From a virus, in IMG/VR virus record IMGVR_UViG_3300018428_000023, positions 1 through 58,038 of that record: a DNA stretch of 58,038 bases. One strand, written 5' to 3'. The notes below the pieces were generated by a model. That model was not told where the DNA came from, did not search any database, and saw only the letters and a list, made by a program, of their open reading frames with translations. Shown here one piece after another: positions 51,001 to 58,038 of the stretch. Position numbers and translations under genes: made by a program. Positions within the stretch are counted from its first letter, which is position 1; the number at the start of each line of letters is the position of its first letter.

Positions 51001-54000
51001 GATTCTTTCTCTTTTCTTAAACTCGTCATTAAGTTCATTGTAAGCTTGATCTACACCTCCAACTAAAATGTTGGTTAAATCTTTATTTGTTAGTTCACCA
51101 GCATCAACTTTTGCTTTTAAATCAGCAACGTAAGCCTCTCTAGCAGCTTTTGCTTTATCATATTCATTCTTAGCTTCAACATAATCATCATCCGCTTTAG
51201 TCTGACTTTTTAATTGAGATGCTTTAAACTCAATCATGTTGGTAAGTACATTATACACTATACCTTCTCTTTCAGAAAGAGCTTCACCAACGGCATAGTT
51301 AGCGGCAATAGCATCTAAGAATTCAGAATCAATACCCTCAAAGTTATTTGCTCTAAGTTCTTCAAACTCTTCTTCACTCAGTTCATCAACAGTGGCTGTA
51401 GACAATTGATTATTTAAGTTGTCTAATGTTTCTTGAGCATTTGAGTTATCTGCAACATCATCATCAGCTACACTATCTAGAGCTCTTTGAGCACCAATAT
51501 ATTCTTCTACAGAAGCTTCATCTACAGAGTAATCTAAGTATACATCATAAAATGCTTCAGGATTAATATTAGTGGTTGTAAGGTATCTAATTGCCTGTGC
51601 TGAAATCTCGGTAGGTATATTCTTTCTAAATGAATCAGAGGTTGCTTTTAACTTCAGACTTTTTACAGTTGCATCTGCATTCATTGCAGCATTCAAAGCA
51701 CTCATTAATTTATCAAAAGAATCAACTTCTGTTGCAGATGGGTCTACAAATGCGGAGAATAGCTTTTTATCATTTACTGTATCAATAAGTACTAGCTCTA
51801 AGGCACCACGAGCACTTACCTTTAGCTGAGCATCATAACCAGATTTCAATGAAATATAAAACTTATCATTGAACTCATCATTAAAGGTGTCGTTGTATCC
51901 CTTAGACTTAACTACTTTTTTACCTTCTACAGTATCAACGTTTTCTTCAGCTGTTTTAGCAGCCCGGTCAAGCATCTCTTGTAAAAGTCCATCCTTGCTT
52001 TCCTGATCAAGAGCTGTTGATTTTAATGGAGCAAATACAATGTTGCCGTTAGGTGTTTTAATTACAGCATGATATCTATCAGTTGTTCTATCACTCTTAA
52101 GGTAATCTAGTAATGATGTACCATTCTGTAATTTTTTATTATTGAGTTCAGCTAAAACTTTATTTCTTAATTCCTTATGTTCTTTAGAACCTTTAGGATA
52201 GTTTGTTTTAACATCTATAATTCTATTTCTCTTCTTAGTCTGAGGATCTAATCTATAACTATAGTCAATTACAACAAATTCTCCATCATAAGTATTGTAT
52301 GGTAAAGATTCTACTGCGGTTTGAGTATCACTATAAAGATTACTGTATCCTTGTCTGACACTCAGCATTTCTACAAAATCAGATAAGAACATGTTTTCAT
52401 AGTCATCTGTTCTATCTAAAATTCTTTTTCTTATTATTTGCTGAGTTGCTAAAGCTCTAATGGCTGCAACAGGATCTGAGAAATATTTTTTTGCTTGTTC
52501 TTTTGAAAGAGTAAATGGATTTACTTCTGAACCATCTTCTGCAAAGAATTTTAAATTACCTGAAGGTAACTGAATATCTACAGAGGTGATAGAACCAGAA
52601 TGTCCATTTTCTTTTAATATATTATTTACTTTATTTCTAACTTCAGGATCAGCTATAACAAGTCTAAAGCTGTGAGATTCTTTAGTATACTTAATTAATG
52701 GATTTACCTTACCCTTGGAATCTTTAAAGTCAAATAAATCAGAAGATTCTTCATTAACATCAGCAAATACTCTAATTTCTTGTAGATCTTCTGCAGAAAG
52801 ATTTTGAAGTAATATGGATAATATTGTCTCACCTTCTTCTCTATCAAGAGTATCTGACATTGGATATACACCTAAGATATTAGGAATACCAACTCTTGGC
52901 ATATCTTTAGTAACAAGAGTTTCTGCAAAGGATTCTTCCAACACAGAGAACTTAGACTTAAACTCATCAGCGGTTACTCTAATAGCTGCCTTTTCTCTTT
53001 GTTTAGTTGTTTTGTATTTCTCTATATCTTCCTCTGGTACTATAAATAGAGTACCGTTAGATTCTACTTTAGCAGGTGTACCTAAAGAAACATATCTCTT
53101 ACCTTTCTTATCTACTACAATATCACCATAGTGAAGGGTTTGTCCCGCAAATTCAAAAGGATCTGTTTCTGGTACTGTGCTTAGCAGTGATCTCCAAACT
53201 TTTTTAGCATCTGAAATCTTAGAGTATGATGCTCTAATTTTGCTTTTGTCTATACCAGCTGCTTCATAAAGTTCATCAGAAATCTCTGCACCGTTAGAAA
53301 GCTCAACAATATATTGATCTACAAGCTTGCCCTCTACCTTAGCTTTAGTTTTTCTAATTCTAACTCCAGCACGCTCTTCAACAATCTTATCTTTGCTATT
53401 TGCAGGAGTAGATTGTTTTTGATCAGAAAGAACTTCAAATGATAAACCAACGCTTTCACCAGCATCTATAACTAGTTCACGCACTTGGTCATTATCTTTA
53501 TTAGCCTGGATCCATTCTTTGAATCCTCTCTCTTCTTTAATTACATCAGCTATATCTGGTTTACTCTGATCTAAAGAAGCAACCCATAATGCTTTTAAAT
53601 CTGTAAGAATAGAAGCAATCTTCTGTCCTTCTTTAGACGCACTATATTGTTCAAGAGATAGTCTTTGCTTACCGGTTGCTGTTCTTGCAGCGTTTACACC
53701 TTTATGTATTCTTCTAAGTATACCTTTTGCAAAAGCATTTACAGACTCGTCATTGTTAATGACCTTTGCCGCTTTATCAGAGTCAGGTGCATCTTCATCA
53801 AGTTCTTCTTCTATATCTTCTGCATCTTGTACTTCTTCTGGTTGAGTTAATTTGATATAGTTATTTTTAATTCTTTCAATTTCTATAACTTTATCTGCGT
53901 CAACTGTTTTTTGAACAAGACCGTTTTCTGTGTAAAAAGTTTGAAGAAACTCTGGATTACCCGTTTCTAAAAATAGTTCTGCTTCAGCCGGATCAGGTAC

Positions 54001-57000
54001 AATACCTAATTCATCCAAGTCTTTTAAAACTTGTGCTGCTTCTTCTTTGTTTATTGCAGCATCAATTCTTTCTCTTACCGCTTTTCTATCTTGCTCATAT
54101 TGCTGCTTAAAGAATGCAGCACCTCTTTCTACAATTGATTCAAAGTTGCCAGGGTTAGCCATAAACTCAACAGCTTTATCATAAGCTCTTGTTCTATATT
54201 GCAGTTCACCATAGTCAACCATCTTCTTTAAGACTTCTTTTACTTTAGCTTTATTTGCATAAGCTCCATTTTCTTCTGCTAAGAATTCAATGTAAGCAAC
54301 AAATGCTTTTTCTAAAGTTGATGTTTCAGTTGCCTTAAGAACCTTTTCTCCATTAACTTCTTCAAGCTCACTTGCAATAGTTGTAAGACTACCAATCTTT
54401 CTTTTATCAAATCTAGTTGCACCGTCTTTGCCTTTAGTTGATATTTGATTCTTGGGATCTGTTAATACTTTACGGTAGTTATTAAGAAGTTTAAGTTTCT
54501 TTTCTTTTTTAGCTAACAACTCTGCATCAGCTTCAGATTCTTTTAATGCTATAATTTCTGCTTGCAACAGAGAAATCTCTCTTGATATAGTATCCGGATC
54601 TAAAAGAGTTGTTAGATCGCTTGCACCTAATTTAGATATATTAATACCACCCTCTGTTCCAGGAACATATACCAAATCACTTGATGATAGTTCATTAGCA
54701 ATTGTTTGCATTCTTTTTAAAGAATCTTCAAATGCTGTTCTGGTAAACATTGCTAGGTATCTTGCATGATTCCAAGCTATCTGTTTGTATAATTCATTAT
54801 TATATTCTCTGGATCCTTTTTTATAAGCACTCGCATCATATGGATTTGGGAACTTATCATTAAGCTCATTATAGTTATCCTCTATCTTATATGACTTATC
54901 CAAGTAATCTTGCAATCTCTTTCTGACCTTCCCACTCTTTGCATCTTTAACTGCATTAGGAAAAGCTTGAGCAAGTTCCTCATCTGACAGATTCATTAAA
55001 TCTTTTAGTTGTTTTCTAAAAGGTTCAATCATATCATTCTGCAGCAAAGATTCTAATTGAGCAAACTCTAAGTAATCTTGGTTATCTTTAAAACCAAGAG
55101 GATCTTGCTCATACGCAGATCTTTGTTGTTCTGCTGCAGCTTGTCTTACCTTAACAAAGTTTAAATTTGCTGTATCAAATAAAGAATTTAGTTCTGCTTG
55201 TTGATCCCATTTTTCATTTGCAGTCTTTACAAGAGTGTTTAAAAGATTTTCTCTATCCTGCTTGTTCTTCTGGAACTCCTCCTTATTAAAGACTCTATTA
55301 TATGTATCTGGTACTGTATTATAGATAAGTTTAGATCCACCGCCTAGGATACCCCCGGTAGCAAACCCAGACATAAAGACTTCAAAACCTTGAGCTGAGT
55401 ATTGACTATCAATAGCTTTATTTAATGCAGCATTAAGTGCAACACGGGTATCTGTTGCTGGATCCTTAAGTAGTTCACTGTAGTAATCTACAACACCAAC
55501 TTGCAAACCTTCTTGATAAAGTTCCTGAACACCTTCTGCAATATTAGCCGCAAAGAATCTTAAAGCACCATGAGCACCTTTCATTACATAATCCCCAAAG
55601 CTATATGCATTTTTTCTTTGTTGTCTACCAGCCTTAGTCCAAATACTTCTCTTTACTTCAAAAGGACTTCTTGATATCTTACCATCAACACCAACAGTTT
55701 TCTTAGTTTTAATTATTTTCCTACCAAGTTTACCAGTACTAGCATCAAGAGCTCTTGCCAATCCTCTACTAAAAGGACTAACAACAGCACCTAAACTAAT
55801 TCTGTTAGTTGCATAGATAACAGGGGCATTTGCCCAAGTTGTTGTTGAACTAGCTTTAACTGCTTCTTTTTGAATTGCTGCAAGTTGAGCATCTGTTAAA
55901 TTTACTTGACCTGTTTTATCTCTTTCAATTTGAATACCGTTGGCAATCATGTTATTGTAGACAAAACCTGCTTCAAGACGGCTTTCATCAAGAGCCAAGT
56001 CAATCATTCTAATATCTCTATAGAAACCACCAAAAGCTGCATAGCCTTTACCAAGTTTATGTATTGCAGTACCTACATCTTTTGTTTTATCAAAGCTTCT
56101 TAGAGCTTGCATTGTTTCAGGTAAGAATATTCTTCCTGCTAGATTTTCTCCTGATTTAATTCCTGTCCAAAAATCACGGGCTTTATCAGCATTTTTTAAA
56201 GCACCAACAATAGATCTCCCACCTTTAAAAACTCTACCAACAGCAAAGGCATCTCCCATTCTTGCAAACATTTTTGAAAGTTTTGCCACATTATAAGCAG
56301 TTCTTGCAGTTGCGGCTGCTCCTGTTGCTGCAGCCGCTGCACCAGATGCACCACCTGTGAAAGGTGTTGCAGCAGCTAGTGCTGCCGTTGCTCCCCACAT
56401 TGCAATTTCTTCTGCTGCAATGCTTGACATAATACCTATACTATATGCGGAGTTCAATGCAAATCTGTTAAATGCTGCACCAAAACCTTCACGAGAATCA
56501 TTACCAATTCTCATAGCTTCTGACATTCTTACAGCAGACTCTGTGTCAGCACTTGCATCAAATAAATCAAATACACCTTGATTGTTATTATCAAACATTG
56601 CATCTGTTAAGCCAAAAAAACTAAAGGCAGGAGAAAAGTTTGCTCCAAATTGACTCATTGCTCTACTAAAGTTATCATACCATGTAGAGTTCTCATTGTA
56701 ATAAGTCTCGTTGTCTCTATATGGATTGAAGCCTAAGTCTGCAAATTTTGGATGAGCATAATATCTATCAAAGTTTGTATCTCTAATACTAAATGCTTGC
56801 CTTGGTTTAATTTCTCTTTGGCTAGGTTCATTAAATGTTTGTTTTACATCAAACCACGTATTAGCAACAGGTGCTTGTTTTTGTTGAGGAACTACTTGCG
56901 CAGATCCTGGAATACCATTCATGTAAGGGCTTATGGTAGTAACCATATCAAGATACTCATCATCTACAGTTTGTAGATAATCAGGATCATACCCCAAATC

Positions 57001-57090
57001 TAAAATATCAACAGGTTCATACTCTTTATTTGCAATTGATGAGTTTGTAAAAGTCTGTTGATCTAGTGGTTTGTTTAAATTATTATCCAT
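42100..57090 (-). CDS. 4996-residue giant virion protein containing RNA polymerase
   Basis: The N-terminus (NTNFDRYYAHPKFADLGF-like region, residues about 90-150) resembles those of crAss-like giants. Residues about 210-270 are Ala/Gly-rich hydrophobic, likely membrane-active. Residues 2115-2119 are HEAFH, a zinc metallopeptidase motif. Residues 3777-3781 are DFDID within SGADFDIDKVY, the catalytic metal-binding motif of crAss-like virion RNA polymerases (two-barrel, single-chain type). A 10-residue tandem repeat (VTSEEVDASD) precedes an acidic C-terminus. Combined RNA polymerase, protease and membrane parts suggest an injected multi-enzyme that transcribes early genes. Among the largest proteins for a phage of this kind. 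Confidence 0.85.
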   Translation of the reverse strand: MDNNLNKPLDQQTFTNSSIANKEYEPVDILDLGYDPDYLQTVDDEYLDMVTTISPYMNGIPGSAQVVPQQKQAPVANTWFDVKQTFNEPSQREIKPRQAFSIRDTNFDRYYAHPKFADLGFNPYRDNETYYNENSTWYDNFSRAMSQFGANFSPAFSFFGLTDAMFDNNNQGVFDLFDASADTESAVRMSEAMRIGNDSREGFGAAFNRFALNSAYSIGIMSSIAAEEIAMWGATAALAAATPFTGGASGAAAAATGAAATARTAYNVAKLSKMFARMGDAFAVGRVFKGGRSIVGALKNADKARDFWTGIKSGENLAGRIFLPETMQALRSFDKTKDVGTAIHKLGKGYAAFGGFYRDIRMIDLALDESRLEAGFVYNNMIANGIQIERDKTGQVNLTDAQLAAIQKEAVKASSTTTWANAPVIYATNRISLGAVVSPFSRGLARALDASTGKLGRKIIKTKKTVGVDGKISRSPFEVKRSIWTKAGRQQRKNAYSFGDYVMKGAHGALRFFAANIAEGVQELYQEGLQVGVVDYYSELLKDPATDTRVALNAALNKAIDSQYSAQGFEVFMSGFATGGILGGGSKLIYNTVPDTYNRVFNKEEFQKNKQDRENLLNTLVKTANEKWDQQAELNSLFDTANLNFVKVRQAAAEQQRSAYEQDPLGFKDNQDYLEFAQLESLLQNDMIEPFRKQLKDLMNLSDEELAQAFPNAVKDAKSGKVRKRLQDYLDKSYKIEDNYNELNDKFPNPYDASAYKKGSREYNNELYKQIAWNHARYLAMFTRTAFEDSLKRMQTIANELSSSDLVYVPGTEGGINISKLGASDLTTLLDPDTISREISLLQAEIIALKESEADAELLAKKEKKLKLLNNYRKVLTDPKNQISTKGKDGATRFDKRKIGSLTTIASELEEVNGEKVLKATETSTLEKAFVAYIEFLAEENGAYANKAKVKEVLKKMVDYGELQYRTRAYDKAVEFMANPGNFESIVERGAAFFKQQYEQDRKAVRERIDAAINKEEAAQVLKDLDELGIVPDPAEAELFLETGNPEFLQTFYTENGLVQKTVDADKVIEIERIKNNYIKLTQPEEVQDAEDIEEELDEDAPDSDKAAKVINNDESVNAFAKGILRRIHKGVNAARTATGKQRLSLEQYSASKEGQKIASILTDLKALWVASLDQSKPDIADVIKEERGFKEWIQANKDNDQVRELVIDAGESVGLSFEVLSDQKQSTPANSKDKIVEERAGVRIRKTKAKVEGKLVDQYIVELSNGAEISDELYEAAGIDKSKIRASYSKISDAKKVWRSLLSTVPETDPFEFAGQTLHYGDIVVDKKGKRYVSLGTPAKVESNGTLFIVPEEDIEKYKTTKQREKAAIRVTADEFKSKFSVLEESFAETLVTKDMPRVGIPNILGVYPMSDTLDREEGETILSILLQNLSAEDLQEIRVFADVNEESSDLFDFKDSKGKVNPLIKYTKESHSFRLVIADPEVRNKVNNILKENGHSGSITSVDIQLPSGNLKFFAEDGSEVNPFTLSKEQAKKYFSDPVAAIRALATQQIIRKRILDRTDDYENMFLSDFVEMLSVRQGYSNLYSDTQTAVESLPYNTYDGEFVVIDYSYRLDPQTKKRNRIIDVKTNYPKGSKEHKELRNKVLAELNNKKLQNGTSLLDYLKSDRTTDRYHAVIKTPNGNIVFAPLKSTALDQESKDGLLQEMLDRAAKTAEENVDTVEGKKVVKSKGYNDTFNDEFNDKFYISLKSGYDAQLKVSARGALELVLIDTVNDKKLFSAFVDPSATEVDSFDKLMSALNAAMNADATVKSLKLKATSDSFRKNIPTEISAQAIRYLTTTNINPEAFYDVYLDYSVDEASVEEYIGAQRALDSVADDDVADNSNAQETLDNLNNQLSTATVDELSEEEFEELRANNFEGIDSEFLDAIAANYAVGEALSEREGIVYNVLTNMIEFKASQLKSQTKADDDYVEAKNEYDKAKAAREAYVADLKAKVDAGELTNKDLTNILVGGVDQAYNELNDEFKKRERILSSFAPKIVDEDFSVEDVEDIDTFITWAAENLPEFVQIRDISEVAERLKTNGIPVGLFAMHLRNLAGQLEIGGTVYVGSKGFRYHEAFHAVFRLLLSEEEQTKYLAIAANEVRAKLKAEGKTLAEELQKFKNSAEKYQNMSEKQLKREYYEEYLADEFEKFKTNPRSTETSSVIKSFFNRLIEWIKNVFGTYSVSELQKLFRNIDAGKYKSAGVQNNMFTQGLKPGVTLEAFKVLAYDEIELERGVAKKYLDPDTADTLIRTMTGTYLTRLQGGKIEDQETRQELVMRVIEDFRELYDPMADHNSNKSGDQIEKMIKIYTALGGVIGEETVEKTIKKAEYEKNTYDAVAQYISLFDRQIKDEEYANEEIEYDQGLRGVGDWNTDQSMIGGFSSLPVAFRAFIGTTKIEATDEFGNAELLDGKGAIFIPVDYQSAYNGLLKSVKNLTDEISILRAMLSFSKGNRQTAAVVDKIFRTLGTSEEIVLTGTREEILDSITNRVFFNELYKGLENFRVDYLFAHVNTKRGVQGRKLLLYNAANRDDAANQIDVWKQSHNERFKAIKESEVDMLNAVDALESLLPYLETMEEMEDSELSSVATQISNDIYETVGIKLSPAYIEFTIAKNIQNRTPYQQSLVESNKQAEGISKDTIVEFTKQLQLNKTSRRKSAYLFTRKGGIKSRLQLLAKNNALFDETIGQSVFLNAEGNFVYAHQMPTYHLKMVQELNDASFLKDLRQRQEGYNLTNILLNSPAFMQLSEEERLSVLRIAGTKESALGSTDENALDENGGVALDKDGKTYGSLTGAEFTATLVNSYLANYQAFKQQNKTVVFTNEDNEVVETALAPVLIRVIEASNTGDLLSLPIIKTVEFDASGQVTITEPTVNLFFEELRREFERIQRESSKADEDKVPIEGYNAKNGVLTDNEGRAYQFNDTASLLKTTKEEETRVDAKDPKFTSEIGNRVLEGTQKTVYVSDAQAKTIGLTLKNTRANVTVRSGKQEGVFVLRALGQTKVDSTNISNIVKSMGDAVQLEKSKQFNFAVNVGDTTLYVETKVMKDFLEGKKTRFGYELVPYDQFQEEIATQQEFDFKEELEQIAINNPDISLEEAIGMLNESSVTVSDFKDLLKTRLMSEYERFAQELDNLRVKDLISSDILNGITDDNGVAQGDAAMEQLNLVRDNEDYNLMQIFFNDWLNTKAINQLLLGDQAVSLKDSVDKVKRAKMQNASYKSAYTPVIDESRGVYHATENISLVTFSDTLFNKKYSGGQGERTDAQVYITTKALRHMLFGFAELTQDKAELLNKLERGETVTPKEYYAAGGHIKQGSVFNSLKLVYGDGQTFLKMSAVVLTPELTTRKDGTAKAQYEELHNLRLKLEKIEADGDQTIAMAAPASASKMMKPNVVSNEAAFGQFNPNAQALPHTMLNARFIGLQLVNPSNKQKITDPTQLRSLITSEQVDTVEVMIKTLDGYVSKTLGELRELYNRGTAARLNLKYHNKVNLIADFSLETAMRSLDDSRKLGSLTIELRDFLQFAQEGLKASQASSNVIEFFDPSGQYDLNNPMVIDKFEQLFLSYFTKETMSEKVAGDALALMSDSGVKVIRRVFSVDENGVPDKFEVIRDKVYNSNPLPIEIDIDSEGNLVGLADAIERSNGKGVIVRDELRHNLKEYDQDGNFTGVRYTESIMPAFSEQIMEMIEETGKPMPDAFAKMFAVRIPSQDKHSALATKVVDFLPSSYGSTAIFSKELIEISGADFDIDKVYTQMKQWYIKNGKFIEYGDTTRTDQEQFDDYIHYVGKEINSPSSVYAKALEKGKRRLRREGQYTDLQARLIGKGITTSLKVLGLPTTVEEFVAYRDKFGYPYEAALNNQLLDYKFALWGNEGNTVARKDGENPIAYDPAVLTPLTDVWEDIQKELPELAQLVEEEGIDVDNLFGKGRAFKNNKEGAGAIGAAVLPNLYLNLLGEYNIEIRSKVVGGQTIPQIEFNGVRYNKFNEQYERLAKDGKETQGNRTQFIISALITAMTDNAKERLAAKLGLNRDALAVVTTLTKLGVPIKTSILLVNHPIIREEYFAANNKRRATDPGIATRIQSIIKTLELDFADAGIRTNTVQVSDELLKEQIRKGDDLVVNPEMDFEEASAIYSILKQFIAAHNVKSFLSDMSSVMNISKGPGRTFADVNQKLTEIKNLGVGLSDKEFADLEFKGAPVPIDVRPIFKSDAWQANMVKVLNHFSNVILPNVFVSKTPAFDRLLSATLRNLTSNDYVLDAEQKDKIGKDLLSYLTIKAYMHSLDKKGSQMSLGSLNNAFIYPQSGAALNINGLVDQLRKIYPDNFFLNEFMFNENARDLDNKSGIHKAESNTFGKRSDIDKLRIQNSFIEIFSNNRLEATHLIHYMMVKDGLQFGAGSLLEAVTPALLDTFSTSIEDIHDMMKKDRLDLFESKFGMSYPELLNDFVLGYLQSNKNNILLNRVSNIPFYKQIFEETEVLPGQVNKKIVEANPDKVYVYVDNARQLGTVGSSTVRGMENALPLTLMYDLTTMFDSEDLDSFVERFDTEVNDILESGKPIVFPKQLLDKKQLKKLKSASKDVYNYIEEKLRQEFGYSLTKGVLTETGSTTQRAINVAPIAMSLTNEENVLIVDIYKGVKPFKRSGNTQNTRKFGDRFNENQFKKLAKNIRELERKGFVIKKDIIINGKRTFVVELPAVLKVVTGKKNKTVRYFRLKETYTPVTVTEDNIINSSEGMSIGNAGVYEEIKMKGSNYQNGIGFMFDGGGFERPAYTDIRTFVEKLEKEGGFEEGFLPVSEQAVLSKAKTMGYDIEYIGNTVYVNLNSFAPGGVEKNLVKVSDLTMEMLEENDLGPTAEDFDEYGPGGGGGVEADVTSEEVDASDVTSQGVDASDRPPVSLSLFDQLEETNLEEEYPAIVDFWDKNVQTNPEARQKLRDQNINDLEDFIAQRNDPDVIYDSDEDFLDNIKSCIL
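42341..42400 (-). repeat. 30-bp tandem repeat in the giant gene
   Basis: Two adjacent 30-bp units (42341-42370 and 42371-42400) differ by two bases and encode VTS(E/Q)(E/G)VDASD twice, in a linker before the C-terminal region after a Gly-rich stretch (GPGGGGGVEAD). An in-frame duplication in a flexible linker. Confidence 0.8.
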
Positions 57091-57108
57091 GCCTAGATAT
57101 TATATTCT

Positions 57109-58038
57109 TTAATTGCTTGCTGTTTTATTGTACAAAGCTTCTGCAGCTTGGTTTTTTTCTAAAATTTGCTGCATTTTCACAAACTCCATATAATCAGCAA
57201 CTTGTTGTATTCCATTTGCTTGAACCGGTTGTCCAGCCAACTCTCCATAAACTGATGGATTATTTGGGTATCTTATAACTTCCATTGGTATGTTTGTGCT
57301 AACATAGTGATCAGCTGTACCAGCTTTTGGATCAAATGTTCTTTCAGTTATACTTGTAAAATACAAACCATTATTTCTCCAAATTTTAAATTCTCCTGCT
57401 CCAGGAACTTCTCTATAGTATTTACCATCAAATTGAATTTGAGTATCTACTTCAGAATAATTATAGTTAGCTTGTGAATAACCGCTTACATCTTCTTCTT
57501 TATTTACAAGAAGTGTAACTGTAGAAAATTTATCTTTTTCCAATTTTGTAAGAATACCATAACCAGGATTATCTGAATCACCTGTTGCTAGTTTCTTTAA
57601 ATAATCTTGATCAAATGTAATTACATATGCTCCTGTTTTTTCAGGAGAATCAACAGCCCCATAAGCATCTATATAACTAACGCTAAATACAGCTTTGTTT
57701 TTCATATTAGAACCTTGACTACCAGCATCAAGATCCATTAAAGCTTGCCCAACAATTCTTTTGGTTTTAGTCCCATAATCTTCAACGTTATCTGTCAAAT
57801 CATCCGTTTCTAGATCTCTAGCATCACCAGCAACATATTGAACACCACCCACTTGAATTTGATTTACAAGATCAACTAAAACATTTTCTTGTTCTACACT
57901 AAGAGAGTTTAAGTTTTGTGGAACAATTACACCACTGTTATATGAGTTAGACATAAAAGCGTTTTCATCTGACATGTTCTTTACAGATTCACCTCTTAAT
58001 ACACTATATACACCAAAGGCTTTAAATGGTCTTTGTGC
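57109..58038 (-). CDS. virion-block protein, 5' end outside the window
   Basis: The frame has no stop from 57109 to the right edge; 63 nt before the first in-window ATG (57975) still read as coding-like sequence (QRPFKAFGVYSVLRGES), so the gene continues beyond 58038. 309 residues are visible: a mixed alpha/beta protein with beta strands (AVFSVSYIDAYGAVDSPE, GAYVITFDQDYLKK, STVTLLVNKEED) and a C-terminal helix (MEFVKMQQILEKNQAAEALY). It lies 18 nt upstream of the giant RNA polymerase gene, so it is probably a co-transcribed virion protein. No family recognised. Confidence 0.7.
   Translation of the reverse strand, partial: AQRPFKAFGVYSVLRGESVKNMSDENAFMSNSYNSGVIVPQNLNSLSVEQENVLVDLVNQIQVGGVQYVAGDARDLETDDLTDNVEDYGTKTKRIVGQALMDLDAGSQGSNMKNKAVFSVSYIDAYGAVDSPEKTGAYVITFDQDYLKKLATGDSDNPGYGILTKLEKDKFSTVTLLVNKEEDVSGYSQANYNYSEVDTQIQFDGKYYREVPGAGEFKIWRNNGLYFTSITERTFDPKAGTADHYVSTNIPMEVIRYPNNPSVYGELAGQPVQANGIQQVADYMEFVKMQQILEKNQAAEALYNKTASN

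Noticed and set aside
43274-57278. Plus-strand ORFs inside the giant genes
   Set aside because: They are antisense to long coding frames with recognised motifs and show low-complexity Ser/Phe/Ile/Leu composition typical of shadows.
1-58038. Stop-codon (TAG) recoding as seen in some crAss-like phages
   Set aside because: TAG ends genes right before neighbouring starts (5577-5579, 7984-7986), and long ORFs are not interrupted by TAG.
1-58038. CRISPR arrays, integrase, IS elements, att sites
   Set aside because: No regularly spaced repeats, transposase or recombinase motifs, or flanking duplications were seen on reading both strands.

Overview
This window is part of a large tailed double-stranded DNA phage genome that infects a member of the Bacteroidota, most likely a crAss-like phage of an aquatic, flavobacterium-type host. 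Three things support this. (1) The right end holds giant proteins on the minus strand, one of 4996 residues. That protein carries a DFDID motif, the catalytic signature of the crAss-like virion RNA polymerase (established for phage phi14:2), and an HEAFH zincin motif. The neighbouring 1887-residue protein carries a PD-(D/E)XK nuclease signature and a degenerate zincin motif. (2) Two promoters match the Bacteroidota consensus TTG/TTTG-N19-20-TAnnTTTG, and Shine-Dalgarno sites are mostly absent. (3) The window is AT-rich with very dense ATGA start-stop overlaps. TAG is used as an ordinary stop (for example 5577-5579 and 7984-7986), so there is no sign of stop-codon recoding. I see no terminase, portal, major capsid, integrase, CRISPR array or convincing tRNA here.

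Layout. Positions 1-23.2 kb, plus strand: early replication, repair and nucleotide block. It holds uracil-DNA glycosylase, a DnaA domain IV-like protein, a DnaB-type helicase, a Sak4-like ATPase, a putative SSB, a DnaG-type primase, a RusA-like resolvase, a metallopeptidase-VWA plus MoxR-type AAA+ pair followed by two divergent paralogues, a PD-(D/E)XK nuclease, family B DNA polymerase, a MazG-like protein, a radical-SAM protein, a DUF932 protein, a hot-dog thioesterase and a DUF1599-like protein. Only two small genes (1745-2167 and 22885-23034) run against this block. Positions 23.3-29.9 kb, minus strand: a repetitive 1128-residue fibre-like protein, a second fibre-like protein with a related N-terminus, several very small lysine-rich proteins and a holin/spanin-like membrane gene set. 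Positions 30-33 kb, plus: nrdB and nrdA, bracketed by terminators. Position 33 kb, minus: an exported beta-rich protein. Positions 33.6-36.4 kb, plus: a six-gene membrane and signalling cassette containing a complete histidine kinase and a receiver-only response regulator. Positions 36.4-58 kb, minus: the giant virion proteins. The last of these has no stop before the right edge and is cut by the window.

How it works together (inference). The virion RNA polymerase enters with the DNA and transcribes early genes. The left block then replicates and recombines DNA, with nrdAB, MazG-like, DUF1599-like and UNG proteins tuning nucleotide supply and uracil content. The 23-30 kb block supplies receptor-binding and lysis functions. 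The two-component cassette and the MoxR-VWA cluster are the parts least explained by known phage biology and are the best candidates for undescribed systems.

Eleven genes too short for a standard ORF cut-off were recovered by direct translation: 460-552, 3945-4097, 18259-18432, 21000-21071, 21967-22083, 22076-22171, 22885-23034 (minus), 23094-23243 (by resetting a start), 28714-28860 (minus), 28857-28991 (minus) and 33568-33678. No gap over 300 bases lacks a gene.
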